Of a stretch of DNA of 10,470 bases, positions 1 through 8,850 are shown piece after piece. Within the stretch, counting starts at the first letter, position 1. Every line of letters starts with the position of its first letter. The notes beneath the pieces were generated by a model. It saw only the letters and a program-made list of their open reading frames with translations, had not been told where the DNA came from and did not search any database. Origin of the DNA: Euperipatoides rowelli (taxonomy: Eukaryota > Onychophora > Udeonychophora > Euonychophora > Peripatopsidae); the NCBI GenBank assembly GCA_003024985.2, contig PXIH01S0012291.1; one strand, written 5' to 3'. The translations under genes were made by a program, and so were the position numbers.

Positions 1-1760
1 AATTTAGGAAATTTGAAACCTTAGCTCATAACGGATGTAGGACTCAATTACATACTTAAACTTTGATTTGAAATTGGCTAGGGCAAAAAAAAGTTAATAA
101 ATACAAAACGATTTAATTGATCCAATTGCATTAATGTCATAAGTAAAATAGATTGATTGTTCCGTTTATATCAAACATCAACTTTAACGATACTAATAAA
201 TAGTAGGAAAAAGTCATCAGTAAACATTCTGAGTCCATAGCTCAAATGTAACAGTGAGGCCCAATCCAGATAAAAAAAGGGAAACCTCACAAATAATAAG
301 AGCAAGGAAAACAAGAAGAATCCTTAATCTCATCATTAAAGTTAATAAAACAAAATTCCCATTGAATTTAGTCCAATTGACAAATCCAGTGGATCTATTT
401 AGTCCAGAAATGGCCATTGATTGGTTAACAGTTGATCTGATGAAAGTTGTGTTAAAGTTATCAGGTTGGGATGAAGGTTAGGACTCTAAATAAAGAAATT
501 AGCAGCTAGCCATTTTAGTCATGTGACAGGAAGTCCTACACCATCGGTCGGTTTCAGTCCAAAAGGAGTTGGGTAGTTTGCCGACCAACCCCAAGTGAAG
601 TTAAGGCAATGCAAACAGAAATATGAGTACCACAGGAACTCCATATTTCTAGGACCTCAGAATTTCATAAATAAAGAAAAAGTTTCATAAACAATAGTAA
701 TAATTGTTTTCAAATTGTCCATTAATGCATTTAAAAAAAAAAAACTTATTAAAAAGATCTATTTATGGGGTCTTACGTAAAGATCAGTTTAGCCATTTTC
801 TTGTCCTGGCCATATTAGGCTAAAACTAAATCCACCCTTGATCTTGTGTTTAAACTGCCTTTCATCACTTTAGTTATTGGGGTGGTGGGTAAGAAGGATT
901 ATTTGGAGAAAATTTTAAATATTTAGTCACTTGGAGAAAAAATAATAGTAAAGAAAATCTTTTATTCTAAATGTTAGCTATAATTTATTGATTTTAAATA
1001 TAGAACTTTGAAGTAAATTTTTACTTTAAAAAAACATTTTTTGCTAACATTTCTTTAAATGACTTTGCACTTTTAATGCGATGCCTAAATTAATAAAAGA
1101 AATTAGTGGAGAAAAAAAAAACACAAAACTGTTTCCCAAGTGGAGAAAAAAAAATCTAGCACAGATGTATGCACATCTGCTTAATTGCAGAGAATTCAAT
1201 TTGTATTTTATCAATTATTTATTAATTAGCCATTATAATGTGTTAACCCACCTGCAACCAGAAAAAAATTTCCCATGACCAAAAATCAGATACCGGTAAT
1301 CTCTTCATTTTTCACTCATAGGTTTTCACTTGCAAATCCAGTAGGATCTAACAGTGAAAAAATTTACAAATTTGCTACAAATAAAGTTGAGCTCATAAGT
1401 TATTATGGTTTCTTAATAGGTGCACATTGCTAGCAATAGATGGCACTGCAATCACCAAAATCCAAAATGGCTTCTATGTAGGAAAAACCTCAATGTGTCC
1501 TTGTGACTTGGAAGAGTTCATACCTTGGGTGATATTCCAGAAGATCCTATCTCCAACTTATATGAATAAGATTTTTAAACAATAAACATATAGCCTAATG
1601 GTAATAGAAATGTACACTCATCATCAACTTGCAAAAGTGACCATATTAATTTTAAAAAAATAACTAAATTACGCATGCTCTAAAAATTCACAAATCATTC
1701 AATTATCAATAATTTACACAAAGAATGTTGGCCATTTTAAAAACCAATGGAACACAAAAC
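1..1760. other. AT-rich non-coding stretch, no gene seen
   Basis: No open frame here has a convincing protein character. The longest runs start at non-ATG codons and are no longer than expected by chance when six frames are considered. The stretch contains A-rich homopolymers, scattered short hairpins (for example CAGATGT/ACATCTG at 1162-1179) and several loose copies of a TGGAGAAAAAA-type string around 900-1150. It may be intron or intergenic DNA. I recognise no tRNA, rRNA or transposase remnant in it. Confidence 0.6.
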
Positions 1761-2114
1761 TTAAAGCGCCTCCCCCCCNCCCCCCCCATCCACCATACAA
1801 ACAACGATTTATCCAACGATCCAGCCTGACAATGGGTTTTGATAGATCGATTGTTGTATGTATGGCCCTGTGACCTGTCAGTGTGATGTGATTGCTCGTA
1901 GTTTATGTAATACCAACAATCTACACTAGGAAAAGAATTTATATTACAAAGCTTAATTCCCAATACAGTTGTCATGTGTTACCGTGTCTGTCGATAAATC
2001 GTTGTATGTATGGAGTAGGCTACATCTTCAGACCCCATCTGTCAAAGCTTGTCAACGATTTACCATGGGACCAGATCATCAGAAATCGTTGTGTGTATGG
2101 GAATGGGGGCTTTA
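1761..2114. mobile_element. Foldback MITE-like DNA element with internal inverted motifs
   Basis: The left end runs from TTAAAGCGCC through a C-run to CCATACAAACAACGATTT (1793-1810). The right end, AAATCGTTGTGTGTATGGG followed by GGGGGCTTTA, is its reverse complement with a few changes, giving an element of about 354 bp with long imperfect terminal inverted repeats. The CCATACAA-CAACGATTT motif recurs inside: inverted at 1841-1865 and 1993-2013, and partly in direct orientation at 2051-2064. Each end can therefore fold on itself as well as with the other end, for example CAACGATTT 2053-2061 with AAATCGTTG 2083-2091. There is no transposase. No clean target duplication is visible; the ends are flanked by TTA and TAG, which is only suggestive of a 3-bp TWA duplication. 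The superfamily is unassigned. The left TIR contains a C16 tract with one N, so its exact length is uncertain. Confidence 0.6.
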
Positions 2115-2515
2115 GATCTTTCATAAATTTTATTAGTGAGTAATAGTAGCCTATATAATCCCAGTTGTTAGTTTAAATAACCGGCTTATAATAATTAATT
2201 AAAAACCACATGAATAATTATTATATTCAGTTAAGTAATGAGATTCTACAACTCTCGCCCTGATGATAGCATAAGTGTTATTCTTTTTAATTGAGCAAGA
2301 GTAAATAATTCTGTTCTTTTAATCAGCTTAGAAAAAAAAAATCTACATGGACATTTAAATATACTTGGTTAATTTTAACAAATCTAACATCATAAATAGT
2401 TTGTGAAGGTTAATTTCTAATTTAATATACAAAGTTAGCAGTTTTTTTTTTTTAAATAATTGTGAATAATCTTAATATTAAAGACAAATTTTGTATGTGT
2501 TTGTATCCAATAATT
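2115..2515. other. AT-rich non-coding stretch
   Basis: Between the foldback element and the Helitron-like region there is only AT-rich sequence with T and A runs. I see no gene, splice-bounded open frame or repeat boundary. Confidence 0.5.
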
Positions 2516-2707
2516 CTAACCAACTTCTAGAAGTGATAGAAAGCTGATATTTGGTACGATGATAGTTTAGGCACTCAAACCGACCAGAAAAATCTGAAAA
2601 TGCAAAATTTAATTACGGTTGATTTTTAATTAATTAAAAACTCTTAAAATGACTAGGACACCTCTGGTGATAAAAGTATGCAACTTTTACATAGGAAACG
2701 TATTGGA

Positions 2708-3589
2708 AGCTTTTTGTCATTTTACCGTGTTTGGAAATCTTTAAAATTTTCAACTTTAAAGTAATTTTTAAGGAAAAAAAATGGTGGGGGGGGGGGAAAT
2801 GCCGTGGCAACGACGGGTAATGGACACCCGGGCAACACCAGGGAGATGTTCTAAAATGGTCGGGCAATGAACCACCGGACAACGGGACAGTTGAATTAAG
2901 GGAGGGAGATAAGGGAAGCTTTTTTTCATTTTACTGTGTTTGGAAATCTTTAAAAATTTTAACTTTAAAGTAATTTTTAAAGAAAAAAAATTGTGTGTGG
3001 GGGGGGGGGAGGGAAATGCCATGAACGATGGGTAATGGACACCCGGGCAACACCAGGGAGATGTTCTAAAATGGTCGGGCAATGAACCACCGGACAACGG
3101 GACAGTTGAATTAAGGGAGGGAGATAAGGGAAGCTTTTTTTCATTTTACTGTGTTTGGAAATCTTTAAAAATTTTAACTTTAAAGTAATTTTTAAGGAAA
3201 AAAACTTAAATGCCATGGCAACAACGGGTAATGGACACCCAGGCAACATCGGGGAGATGTTCTAAATGGCTGTGCAGTGATGGGGAATGGACCACTGGGC
3301 AATGGTACAGGGTTGAATTAAGGAGGGAGATAGGGAGGGAGATTGAGATTAAGGGAGGGTGGCGGTAATGGACACCCGGGCAATGCCGGGTAGATGTTCT
3401 AAAATGGCCAGGCAACGACGGGGAATAGACCACTGGGCAATGGGACAGGGGTGAATTAAGCGTGGGAGATAGGGAGGGAGATTGGGATTAAGGGAGGATG
3501 GCATTAAAATGGCTGGGCAACGACGGGTCATGGACACTCAGGCAACGCCAGAGGGGGAGATGTTCTAAAATAGCTGGGCAATGCCGGGT
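2708..3589 (+). repeat. Degenerate tandem array of AT half-units and GC hairpin half-units
   Basis: Three long units begin with the same AT-rich segment (AGCTTTTTTTCATTTTAC and onwards) at 2708, 2917 and 3132. Each continues into a GC-rich half containing TGGACACCC, GGGCAACACC and AGATGTTCTAAAATGG and closing in GGGAGGGAGAT. Two further units carry only the GC-rich half. The anchor TGGACA lies at 2821, 3036, 3232, 3369 and 3531, so spacing shrinks from 215 and 196 to 137 and 162. Units 1 and 2 contain G11 runs (2786-2796 and 2999-3009). Minus-strand open frames beginning MSGGSLPDHFRTSP arise only because the same unit repeats, and are not genes. Confidence 0.88.
3374..3391 (+). other. Perfect GC hairpin within the array
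   Basis: ACCCGG and CCGGGT form a perfect 6-bp stem around the hexamer loop GCAATG. This is the best preserved copy of the module that recurs, with mutations, at about 2826, 3041, 3237 and the terminal 3572-3589. The stem-loop shape matches what is known of Helitron 3' ends. Confidence 0.7.
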
Positions 3590-3600
3590 AATTATGCTCG

Positions 3601-5456
3601 TTTATAATAAATTAAACTATAATGCAGCCACATAAACTTTCAACTCATATAGGGAAATAAAATCTACTTATAGAAAGTCATCACAAATAATAAAATGTCT
3701 TCTGAAAGAGGAGGTCTAAACAAACATACTAATTGGTAGCTAAAGTGAGCTATAGAAATGTTGTTGATATTGGATGGGCTCCAGAGGCATAAAAGTTGAG
3801 AACTATTATATCAAAGTTTGTCTTGTTAAGAGTTCAGAGCCATTTAAGTCAGACTGACCATTAATTTTTAATTCTAAGTCTAGATTGCAGAAAACTGAGT
3901 GATAGATTAAACCCTCAAGTCAAACAACAAATCAACTTTCTTCCCTAAGGAGTCACTAAAGAAAGAAGCTAGCTGTAAATGAGGCCGAAAGTTGACACAT
4001 CATTAAAAAAGACAAATTTATACAAAAGCCATTAATTAAAAGTCAGTAAAAATAAATAAAAGAAAGCTGTGAAACTTAGACAATAGAAAATAAACTATTT
4101 ATCTAACATTATTAGCCTACAAGCAGGTAAGTTCAAGAAAAAAATTGAACAAGACTAAAAAAATGAAATAGTTAACTCTCATCTCAATTTGCCGCATGTC
4201 TGACTATTGACTAAGGTTGGTTCACTGTCTTTTTTGGTCAAGTTGTCAAAAAATCCTGTAAATAACAAATAGTATTCTCTGACCCTAAACCCATGGGTAG
4301 TTTATGTCCTAAGCCAACAAGGTCATGGCCTAGGGCCTCGATGGCCACTGAGCCCAATGATAGAATTTCAAATGTTGAATCATTATAATTTAATTACTTA
4401 TACTGATAAATATTGCAGAATAAATATTTTTTTCTTTTTAATTGAAAACAACTTTTTTATTTGAATTTATTTCATTAATTCAAAATTATTCACTCCCGCA
4501 TGCTACTGCATCTAGGGACATTCCCTCATCAATGCGTGGTTCTTATACTCTGCTAAAAAGTATGTATTACAAAGCATGTTGTTCACATTCATACACAACA
4601 TCCATATTCTACTTTAATAACTGAAGCCATGCTTGCCACTAGCATCTAGATATCAAACTTGTATGGGCCCAGATGCCTTTTTATTATTATTTAGAGTCCT
4701 AACTTTACCCTGAACCCTAACTCCAACTACCTGTGAAATTCACTATGCCCCAACCCATGATAATCAAGAGGTACAATATACTTTGTTTTTTGATAAATTT
4801 TGATATTATGATACAACTTCGGTTGGCCAAAAGGTTAACCAATCAACAGCGAGTTTGGGAGGAATGGGCAATGGTAAGCTTGATACCCAGATGCTAGTCG
4901 CTTGCCACTTGCGATTATTACATCATCATACAGGCATTCAGAAATAGTTCACTAATTATTTTTCTTTAAGTTTAGCATTCTATAAATCGCTTCTACGTGG
5001 ATAGTTATTTCATATTATTATGCAGTTTTAAAATGTCTTAAATTATTATTATAATTAGTTATCAATTAAAATTTAGAGGAATGGTGGCAAGTAATTCTTT
5101 TTTAGTTGAGAATTGTTTCAAAAACAATTCTGATATAATTATCACACTAGCTGTAATAAGGACAATAAATTAAAAACAATTCTAAATTTTTTTTTTATTA
5201 TCGTTTCTTCCAGCTCATCTGTCAGTTATCAGCTTGCTATAAATCTTCGCCACAAGTTACTGAATGTTATCAGTTCGAAGCTTACAACTTAACTTTTCTG
5301 GCAAGTTTGACAGTTTAAGAATTTGTTTAGTTATAGGCATAATAGCCTCAAACAAACTTCATATTGGTGCTCACCTGTTGCATAACCACTGAAATTACAA
5401 ATCCACATCAACTGTGAGGAGAGGAAAGCCATTTATTAAAAAAACTCACTATAAAC
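3601..5456. other. AT-rich non-coding stretch, no gene seen
   Basis: No supported gene or repeat family here. Local structures are small: a GGCC-rich patch around 4320-4360 and a perfect 10-bp stem with a 3-base loop at 5109-5131 (AGAATTGTTT/AAACAATTCT). A pyrimidine-rich tract ending in CAG at 5211-5213 resembles a splice acceptor, but the two short open frames after it lack recognisable similarity and lack a convincing donor. Confidence 0.55.
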
Positions 5457-5535
5457 TAAGGCTAGCCATAGACGCAACATTCAACTGCGCAATATTAACT
5501 GCACAAGTTTATCGTTTGTTGCAATTTGTTCAAAC

Positions 5536-5712
5536 ATGGCGTCTGAAGAAGAGGATATTGCACTTGCTCGCAAGTGCAATATCCAGCAAAATGCAGCAAT
5601 GCGACCATTGCTGTATTTATAATTCTTAAAAAGAAAAGTGGTTTCAAACATGGCAGGAAGTGGTGCAAGAAATGGCTACTTAAGAGAAATGTTTACTCTC
5701 ACATAAGTGTTA
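5536..5712 (+). pseudogene. Fossil N-terminal exon of a Harbinger (HARBI1-like) transposase
   Basis: An ATG at 5536 opens MASEEEDIALA, then the frame is broken at an inverted duplication. It resumes in another frame from about 5592 with IAVFIILKKK and then RKWCKKWLLKRNVYSHIS. The acidic start, the hydrophobic stretch, the Lys/Arg cluster and the W-x-x-x-WLLKRN pattern match my recollection of the N-terminal region of arthropod Harbinger transposases (compare W-V-x-x-WL-x-RR). The DDE nuclease domain is absent. Reading continues only briefly before stops (open to 5759 in the second frame, without recognisable similarity after about 5712). The start is chosen because the ATG is followed directly by the recognised residues. 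This family identification is from memory; a protein search would settle it. Confidence 0.65.
5553..5584. repeat. Perfect 14-bp inverted repeat (hairpin)
   Basis: GGATATTGCACTTG and CAAGTGCAATATCC pair perfectly around the loop CTCG. The left arm encodes the DIALA residues of the transposase fossil; the right arm is its inverted copy and is what breaks the reading frame. This looks like a local inverted duplication after the exon stopped being used. Confidence 0.9.
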
Positions 5713-6150
5713 AAACAGTGCCAAAAAAACTGAGTAAATATTGCACAAATTCTCCCTAGACGAAGCGTTCTGCAGCTAGACTTGCGCAAGTGGAAGCGAA
5801 AAAGTAGAAAAGTTTTTATCTTTTACAGGTCACTTGCACAAGCGTCTAAAACTGTGCAGTTTCCTCACCTAGAGGCTCAGTTTAACTGTGACGATTGACT
5901 TGTGCAGTTAAACATTGTCTATGGCTGGCTTAAGAGGAAATCAGTAGCCTATATTTATCCATATTTTATTATTATTTAATTGTAAATAGATACTAAAAAG
6001 AGTTTGTAAAAATAAATCATGATGAAACCATTAGCGTTATTGCATAGAATTTATAAAAATAAGCATAATCGGCGTAAGATTAGTAAATCATTGTAATACA
6101 TATCAATATATACCATGCATTCTTTATTAAGTAAGTATTTAGAAATGAGT

Positions 6151-6176
6151 AATAAGCCTTAACAATAAGCCTTAAC
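6151..6176 (+). repeat. 13-bp tandem duplication
   Basis: AATAAGCCTTAAC occurs twice, head to tail, without change. A recent slippage or small duplication is the simplest explanation. Confidence 0.9.
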
Positions 6177-7043
6177 AGGCACAAATCTGGACATTAAAAG
6201 TTTATTAATGTAATAATGCCTGAACAATAATTGAATAAAAGTTTTTATGAAGGATTCACTCTTTTAAAAAAAAAAACTTTATTAATGTTACCTACATATT
6301 ATGATTCTAAATAAATTTACCTGACTATATTATATAAAAATGAGGTCAGTATAATGAAGTGGCCTAAGGCTCAAAAATGGATTGAACCGCCACTTCCTAA
6401 ACCATTTTATCCATTTTTTTCCTTTATATGCTATACACCAGATGAAAATTGAAGTAAAAACATTATTTAGGCTAGTGCTATACTAAGCATTTCTGATACA
6501 AATTAACGCACACTAAAAAAACAAGCATTAAAAAACATGCAGTTTTGGATGACACACAAGTTACATCATAGATATAGAACTCTCATAAAATGCACTCAAG
6601 TCAATTTTCTTTTTGAGTTCATTTGAATATGTAACTGGTAACATCTATCTCTACATAATTTGGGAAAATAGTACAAATAAATATGATACATTTGACTTGT
6701 GTAGGGCTGCTATTAATCTAATCTAATGGCTAGGAGAAATAATAATAAGGATGAATGCAAACATCAATAAGATCAAGCAAGTTTGACAATCAAATACTAT
6801 ATATTGTGAATGTCTGAATATAGTCGAGATAATGTATAGTAGGCTGCATCTATATATGTTACCGATCCCATTAATTTATAAAAAGTCATATAATGAATTA
6901 GAATATTTCACCTGCTAGCCTAAATTAAGGAATGCAATGTTTTGCTCATTTGACAATCTTTTTTCTTTATCTAATCATATTATGTAACTTTTCTATGTTT
7001 TTATTTATATTGTAATTTTCATCTGATCAGACTCCGGGATATC

Positions 7044-7063
7044 AAAAAAAAAAAAAAAAAAAA
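7044..7063 (+). repeat. A20 homopolymer
   Basis: Twenty consecutive A bases follow GGGATATC. This may be a microsatellite or the tail of a very old retroposed copy. The sequence before it is not recognisable. Confidence 0.9.
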
Positions 7064-7137
7064 GCATTGTTTGGGCGGTATTTGACAATATCGAACACTG
7101 TAGGCTATTTATGCACAAGATTAAGCCAATGTAAATC

Positions 7138-7183
7138 TAGCTCCAAACAAAATAAATAAAATTTATCCTTTGGTTTGGAGCTA
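7138..7183. repeat. Short foldback with 11-bp perfect arms
   Basis: TAGCTCCAAAC (7138-7148) and GTTTGGAGCTA (7173-7183) are exact reverse complements around a 24-base AT-rich spacer. It is too short for a typical MITE, and no target duplication is clear. It could be the remnant of a solo inverted terminus or a structured element in an intron. Confidence 0.75.
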
Positions 7184-7468
7184 AATAAGATGAGTTAGTT
7201 TCTAAATTTATACTCATTTGGCCATTTCACATTCTCTAGGATATTTTTATTTTTTAGATTCCCCATCTTTGGTTTGATCATAGATATAGATTATACAATG
7301 GTTTGATAGTATTATCTCTAAGAATGCCAGAACCTCAACCGCTTAGAAATTCTAGACATACAAGCAAACTTTGTGCTTTATATAGCCTTCCTGTACATAA
7401 ATATGTAAAATAAATTGTATATTATTTTATATGAATTGTGATTTAATAGACTTTCATTGACTTGGCCC

Positions 7469-7520
7469 AAAACTGGTTATAAAATATAAAAACTGGTTGC
7501 TATATGAAATAAAACTGGCA
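7469..7520 (+). repeat. Three spaced copies of AAAACTGG
   Basis: AAAACTGGTT occurs at 7469-7478 and 7489-7498, and AAAACTGGCA at 7511-7520. They are separated by AT-rich filler and look like a decayed short tandem repeat of about 20 bp. Confidence 0.6.
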
Positions 7521-7566
7521 CAACATTGTGGAATATAGGCTACAACTCATTCCAAAGACAGGGAAA

Positions 7567-7567
<1 letters not shown>

Positions 7568-7594
<27 letters not shown>
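7568..7594 (+). repeat. (AT)n microsatellite
   Basis: An uninterrupted run of alternating A and T, 27 bases long, preceded by an A-run. Confidence 0.95.
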
Positions 7595-7597
<3 letters not shown>

Positions 7598-8288
7598 TAA
7601 CAACTCGCTGATAAGTACAAAATATAAACTAAAAATCCCCCAAAATAAAATAAAATGGCTGCAGCTACAAATAACCAAGTTAGGGGAAAATATTAGCTTG
7701 AATGGTAATGGTGGTTCCAACTCGAGTGTGATTGAGAAAAATACACATGTTCTTAAATAGCAACGACACAACACATCATCATTTAGTGTGTTCTCAGAGG
7801 CGAAGGTTCACTTTCATGGATCAACAAAGATTCTATCTTGAGCTCTTCTTTTCAATACAGAGAATTGTCTGATGTTAACCCAATCCTTAAGGTTATCCAA
7901 TCATTCTCTTCTTCATCTTCCACTTCTTTGTTCCCTTTCTGCCCATCTTTCTGCTGTTACTAGTCTAATTCCTGCAGATCCTCTCAAGACATGTCCAACA
8001 TGTTTCCAACCAAAAGACTATAACCATCTCCCCATCTTGTTCACACTTCCTCATTTCTTATCATGTCTGTTTAATTTCTTTTCAACATTCTTCTTGCACA
8101 CCAGATATCAAAAGCATTGATCTTCTTTCCCAAGTCTTTGGTTAAAGTCCAAATCTCACATCCACATAAGAAAACTGACCAAACATAGCATTCTAACATC
8201 TTCAATTTTAAATATTTGTTAAAGTCTCTTCTTATTAGTTCTTTTAGATTCAAAATTCAGATATTGCCATTCCTATCCTTGTTTGGAT

Positions 8289-8651
8289 TTATTTTGTGGT
8301 TCTTCCATCTTCTGTTATCAAACTGCCCAAATATCTAAATTCCTTCATCTGTTCTATTATTTTTCCTTCCATTTTGATCATGCATTTCATGTTTCCTTTG
8401 TTACCAATCACCATTGTTGTCTCTCCTATTTTGATTTTCAATCCATAATATTGTTTTCCAATTATATTTATTTTTAGCAAGGCTCTTTCCAATTTGGTCT
8501 TACTTGCTGTGAGAATGGCATTGTCATCAGCATACCTTATTCTATTGAAGTTCATTCCTCCTATTTTTATCCCGTCAATGTCCTTTAGTGCTTCTTTGAT
8601 GATTTCTTCACTATATACTGTATGTTGAAAAATGATGGAGACCACAAACAT
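8289..8651 (-). pseudogene. Longest uninterrupted LINE RT segment (motif C and thumb)
   Basis: This is the longest frame left in the LINE copy. It starts just after the frameshift that separates it from motif B, so its apparent initiator Met (in MFVVSIIFQHT) belongs to the wrong frame and is not a real start. Genuine sequence begins around YSEEIIKEALKD. It contains RYADDNAILTAS with the two catalytic aspartates intact, then the K-rich region ending in FRYLGSLITEDG, a landmark of many LINE ORF2 proteins. It stops at TAA after RTTK, where the intact protein would run on into IQTRIGMAIS. Confidence 0.88.
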
Positions 8652-8838
8652 CCTTGTCTTATGCCACAGTTTACTTCAAACCAATCAGTGAACTATTATT
8701 ATTTATCCTAAATGCTGTTGTTTGCCCTTTGTACAGGTTGCTTAGAATTGTTAAGTCCTTTCCACCAATTCCTATCGTAACTTACCAGTTTCTTATGATC
8801 AACACTGTCAAAAGGTTTCTCAAAATCCACAAATCCTA

Positions 8839-8850
8839 TGTAGGCCTACA
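8839..8850. repeat. Perfect 12-bp palindrome TGTAGGCCTACA inside the LINE
   Basis: The palindrome lies immediately upstream (in LINE sense) of motif A and places a TAG stop in the RT frame. Read without the six bases TAGGCC, the frame gives QTLYIGFVDFEK, which would be ordinary RT sequence, so it looks like an in-frame 6-bp insertion. Confidence 0.6.

Larger units (their letters stand above)
2516..3600 (+). mobile_element. Helitron-like element, 3' portion (5' end undefined)
   Basis: The right boundary has the layout of a Helitron 3' end. A short GC hairpin (GCTGGGCAATGCCGGGT, about 3573-3589) is followed by seven bases and then CTCG, with T as the next base. Canonical Helitrons end in a hairpin just upstream of CTRR and insert between A and T, so CTCG would be a decayed CTAG. 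Intact versions of the same hairpin occur inside, such as ACCCGG-GCAATG-CCGGGT at 3374-3391. The left part (about 2516-2700) resembles sequence I associate with dispersed arthropod repeats, but that is from memory and I cannot place the 5' TC terminus. There is no Rep/helicase coding sequence, so it would be non-autonomous. The alternative is an unrelated satellite whose end matches by chance. Confidence 0.45.
5460..5930 (+). mobile_element. Non-autonomous PIF/Harbinger element
   Basis: The left terminus GGCTAGCCATAGAC and the reverse complement of the right terminus, AGCCAGCCATAGAC, match at 12 of 14 positions. Similarity continues inwards more loosely through a CAAC-type string into AACTGCACAAG. 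The element is 471 bp and is flanked by TAA on both sides. Inside lies a fossil of the start of a Harbinger transposase (5536-5712), which supports the superfamily independently of the ends. The motif AACTGCACAAG and its reverse complement recur near both ends (about 5498, 5836 and 5899). A 14-bp perfect hairpin sits within the former coding part. There is no nuclease domain, so movement would need a transposase supplied in trans. Confidence 0.8.
5457..5933. repeat. TAA target-site duplication flanking the Harbinger element
   Basis: TAA at 5457-5459 and TAA at 5931-5933 directly flank the inverted termini of the element between them. A 3-bp TWA duplication is the hallmark of PIF/Harbinger insertion. 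Confidence 0.75.
5934..7137. other. AT-rich non-coding stretch, no gene seen
   Basis: No gene is supported. Minor structures are a 13-bp tandem duplication at 6151-6176, an 8-bp inverted pair GAAGTGGC/GCCACTTC around 6357-6398, and an A20 run at 7044-7063. The A-run could be a retroposed tail, but no source sequence or clean target duplication is visible upstream. Confidence 0.55.

Noticed and set aside
254-481. 75-codon open frame ending in a protein-like stretch (PEMAIDWLTVDLMKVVLKL) with a possible AAG|GTTAGG donor
   Set aside because: It starts at GTG, has an open frame on the opposite strand too, and frames of this length are expected by chance several times in such a window. No acceptor or family match is convincing.
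1892-2143. 83-codon open frame on the + strand, and the overlapping minus-strand frame over 1706-1975
   Set aside because: Both fall mostly inside the foldback element, start away from any supported signal and contain inverted-repeat sequence or the poly-C/N tract.
2634-3537. Series of minus-strand open frames sharing the start MSGGSLPDHFRTSPWCCPG or related residues
   Set aside because: They lie in the tandem array; the shared peptide comes from the repeated DNA unit, and the frames overlap each other. No coding signal beyond repetition.
4300-4365. GGCC-rich patch with small palindromes, considered as a SINE head or tRNA-derived sequence
   Set aside because: No A box and B box pair at the right spacing and no tRNA cloverleaf could be made out.
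5201-5317. Pyrimidine tract ending in CAG followed by two short open frames
   Set aside because: The acceptor looks good, but neither frame has recognisable protein content and no consensus donor follows. Pyrimidine tracts are common in AT-rich introns.
6928-7075. Retroposed copy ending in the A20 tract
   Set aside because: A loose match of GCAATGTTTTG (about 6935) to GCATTGTTTGG after the A-run is too weak for a target duplication, and the sequence between is not recognisable.
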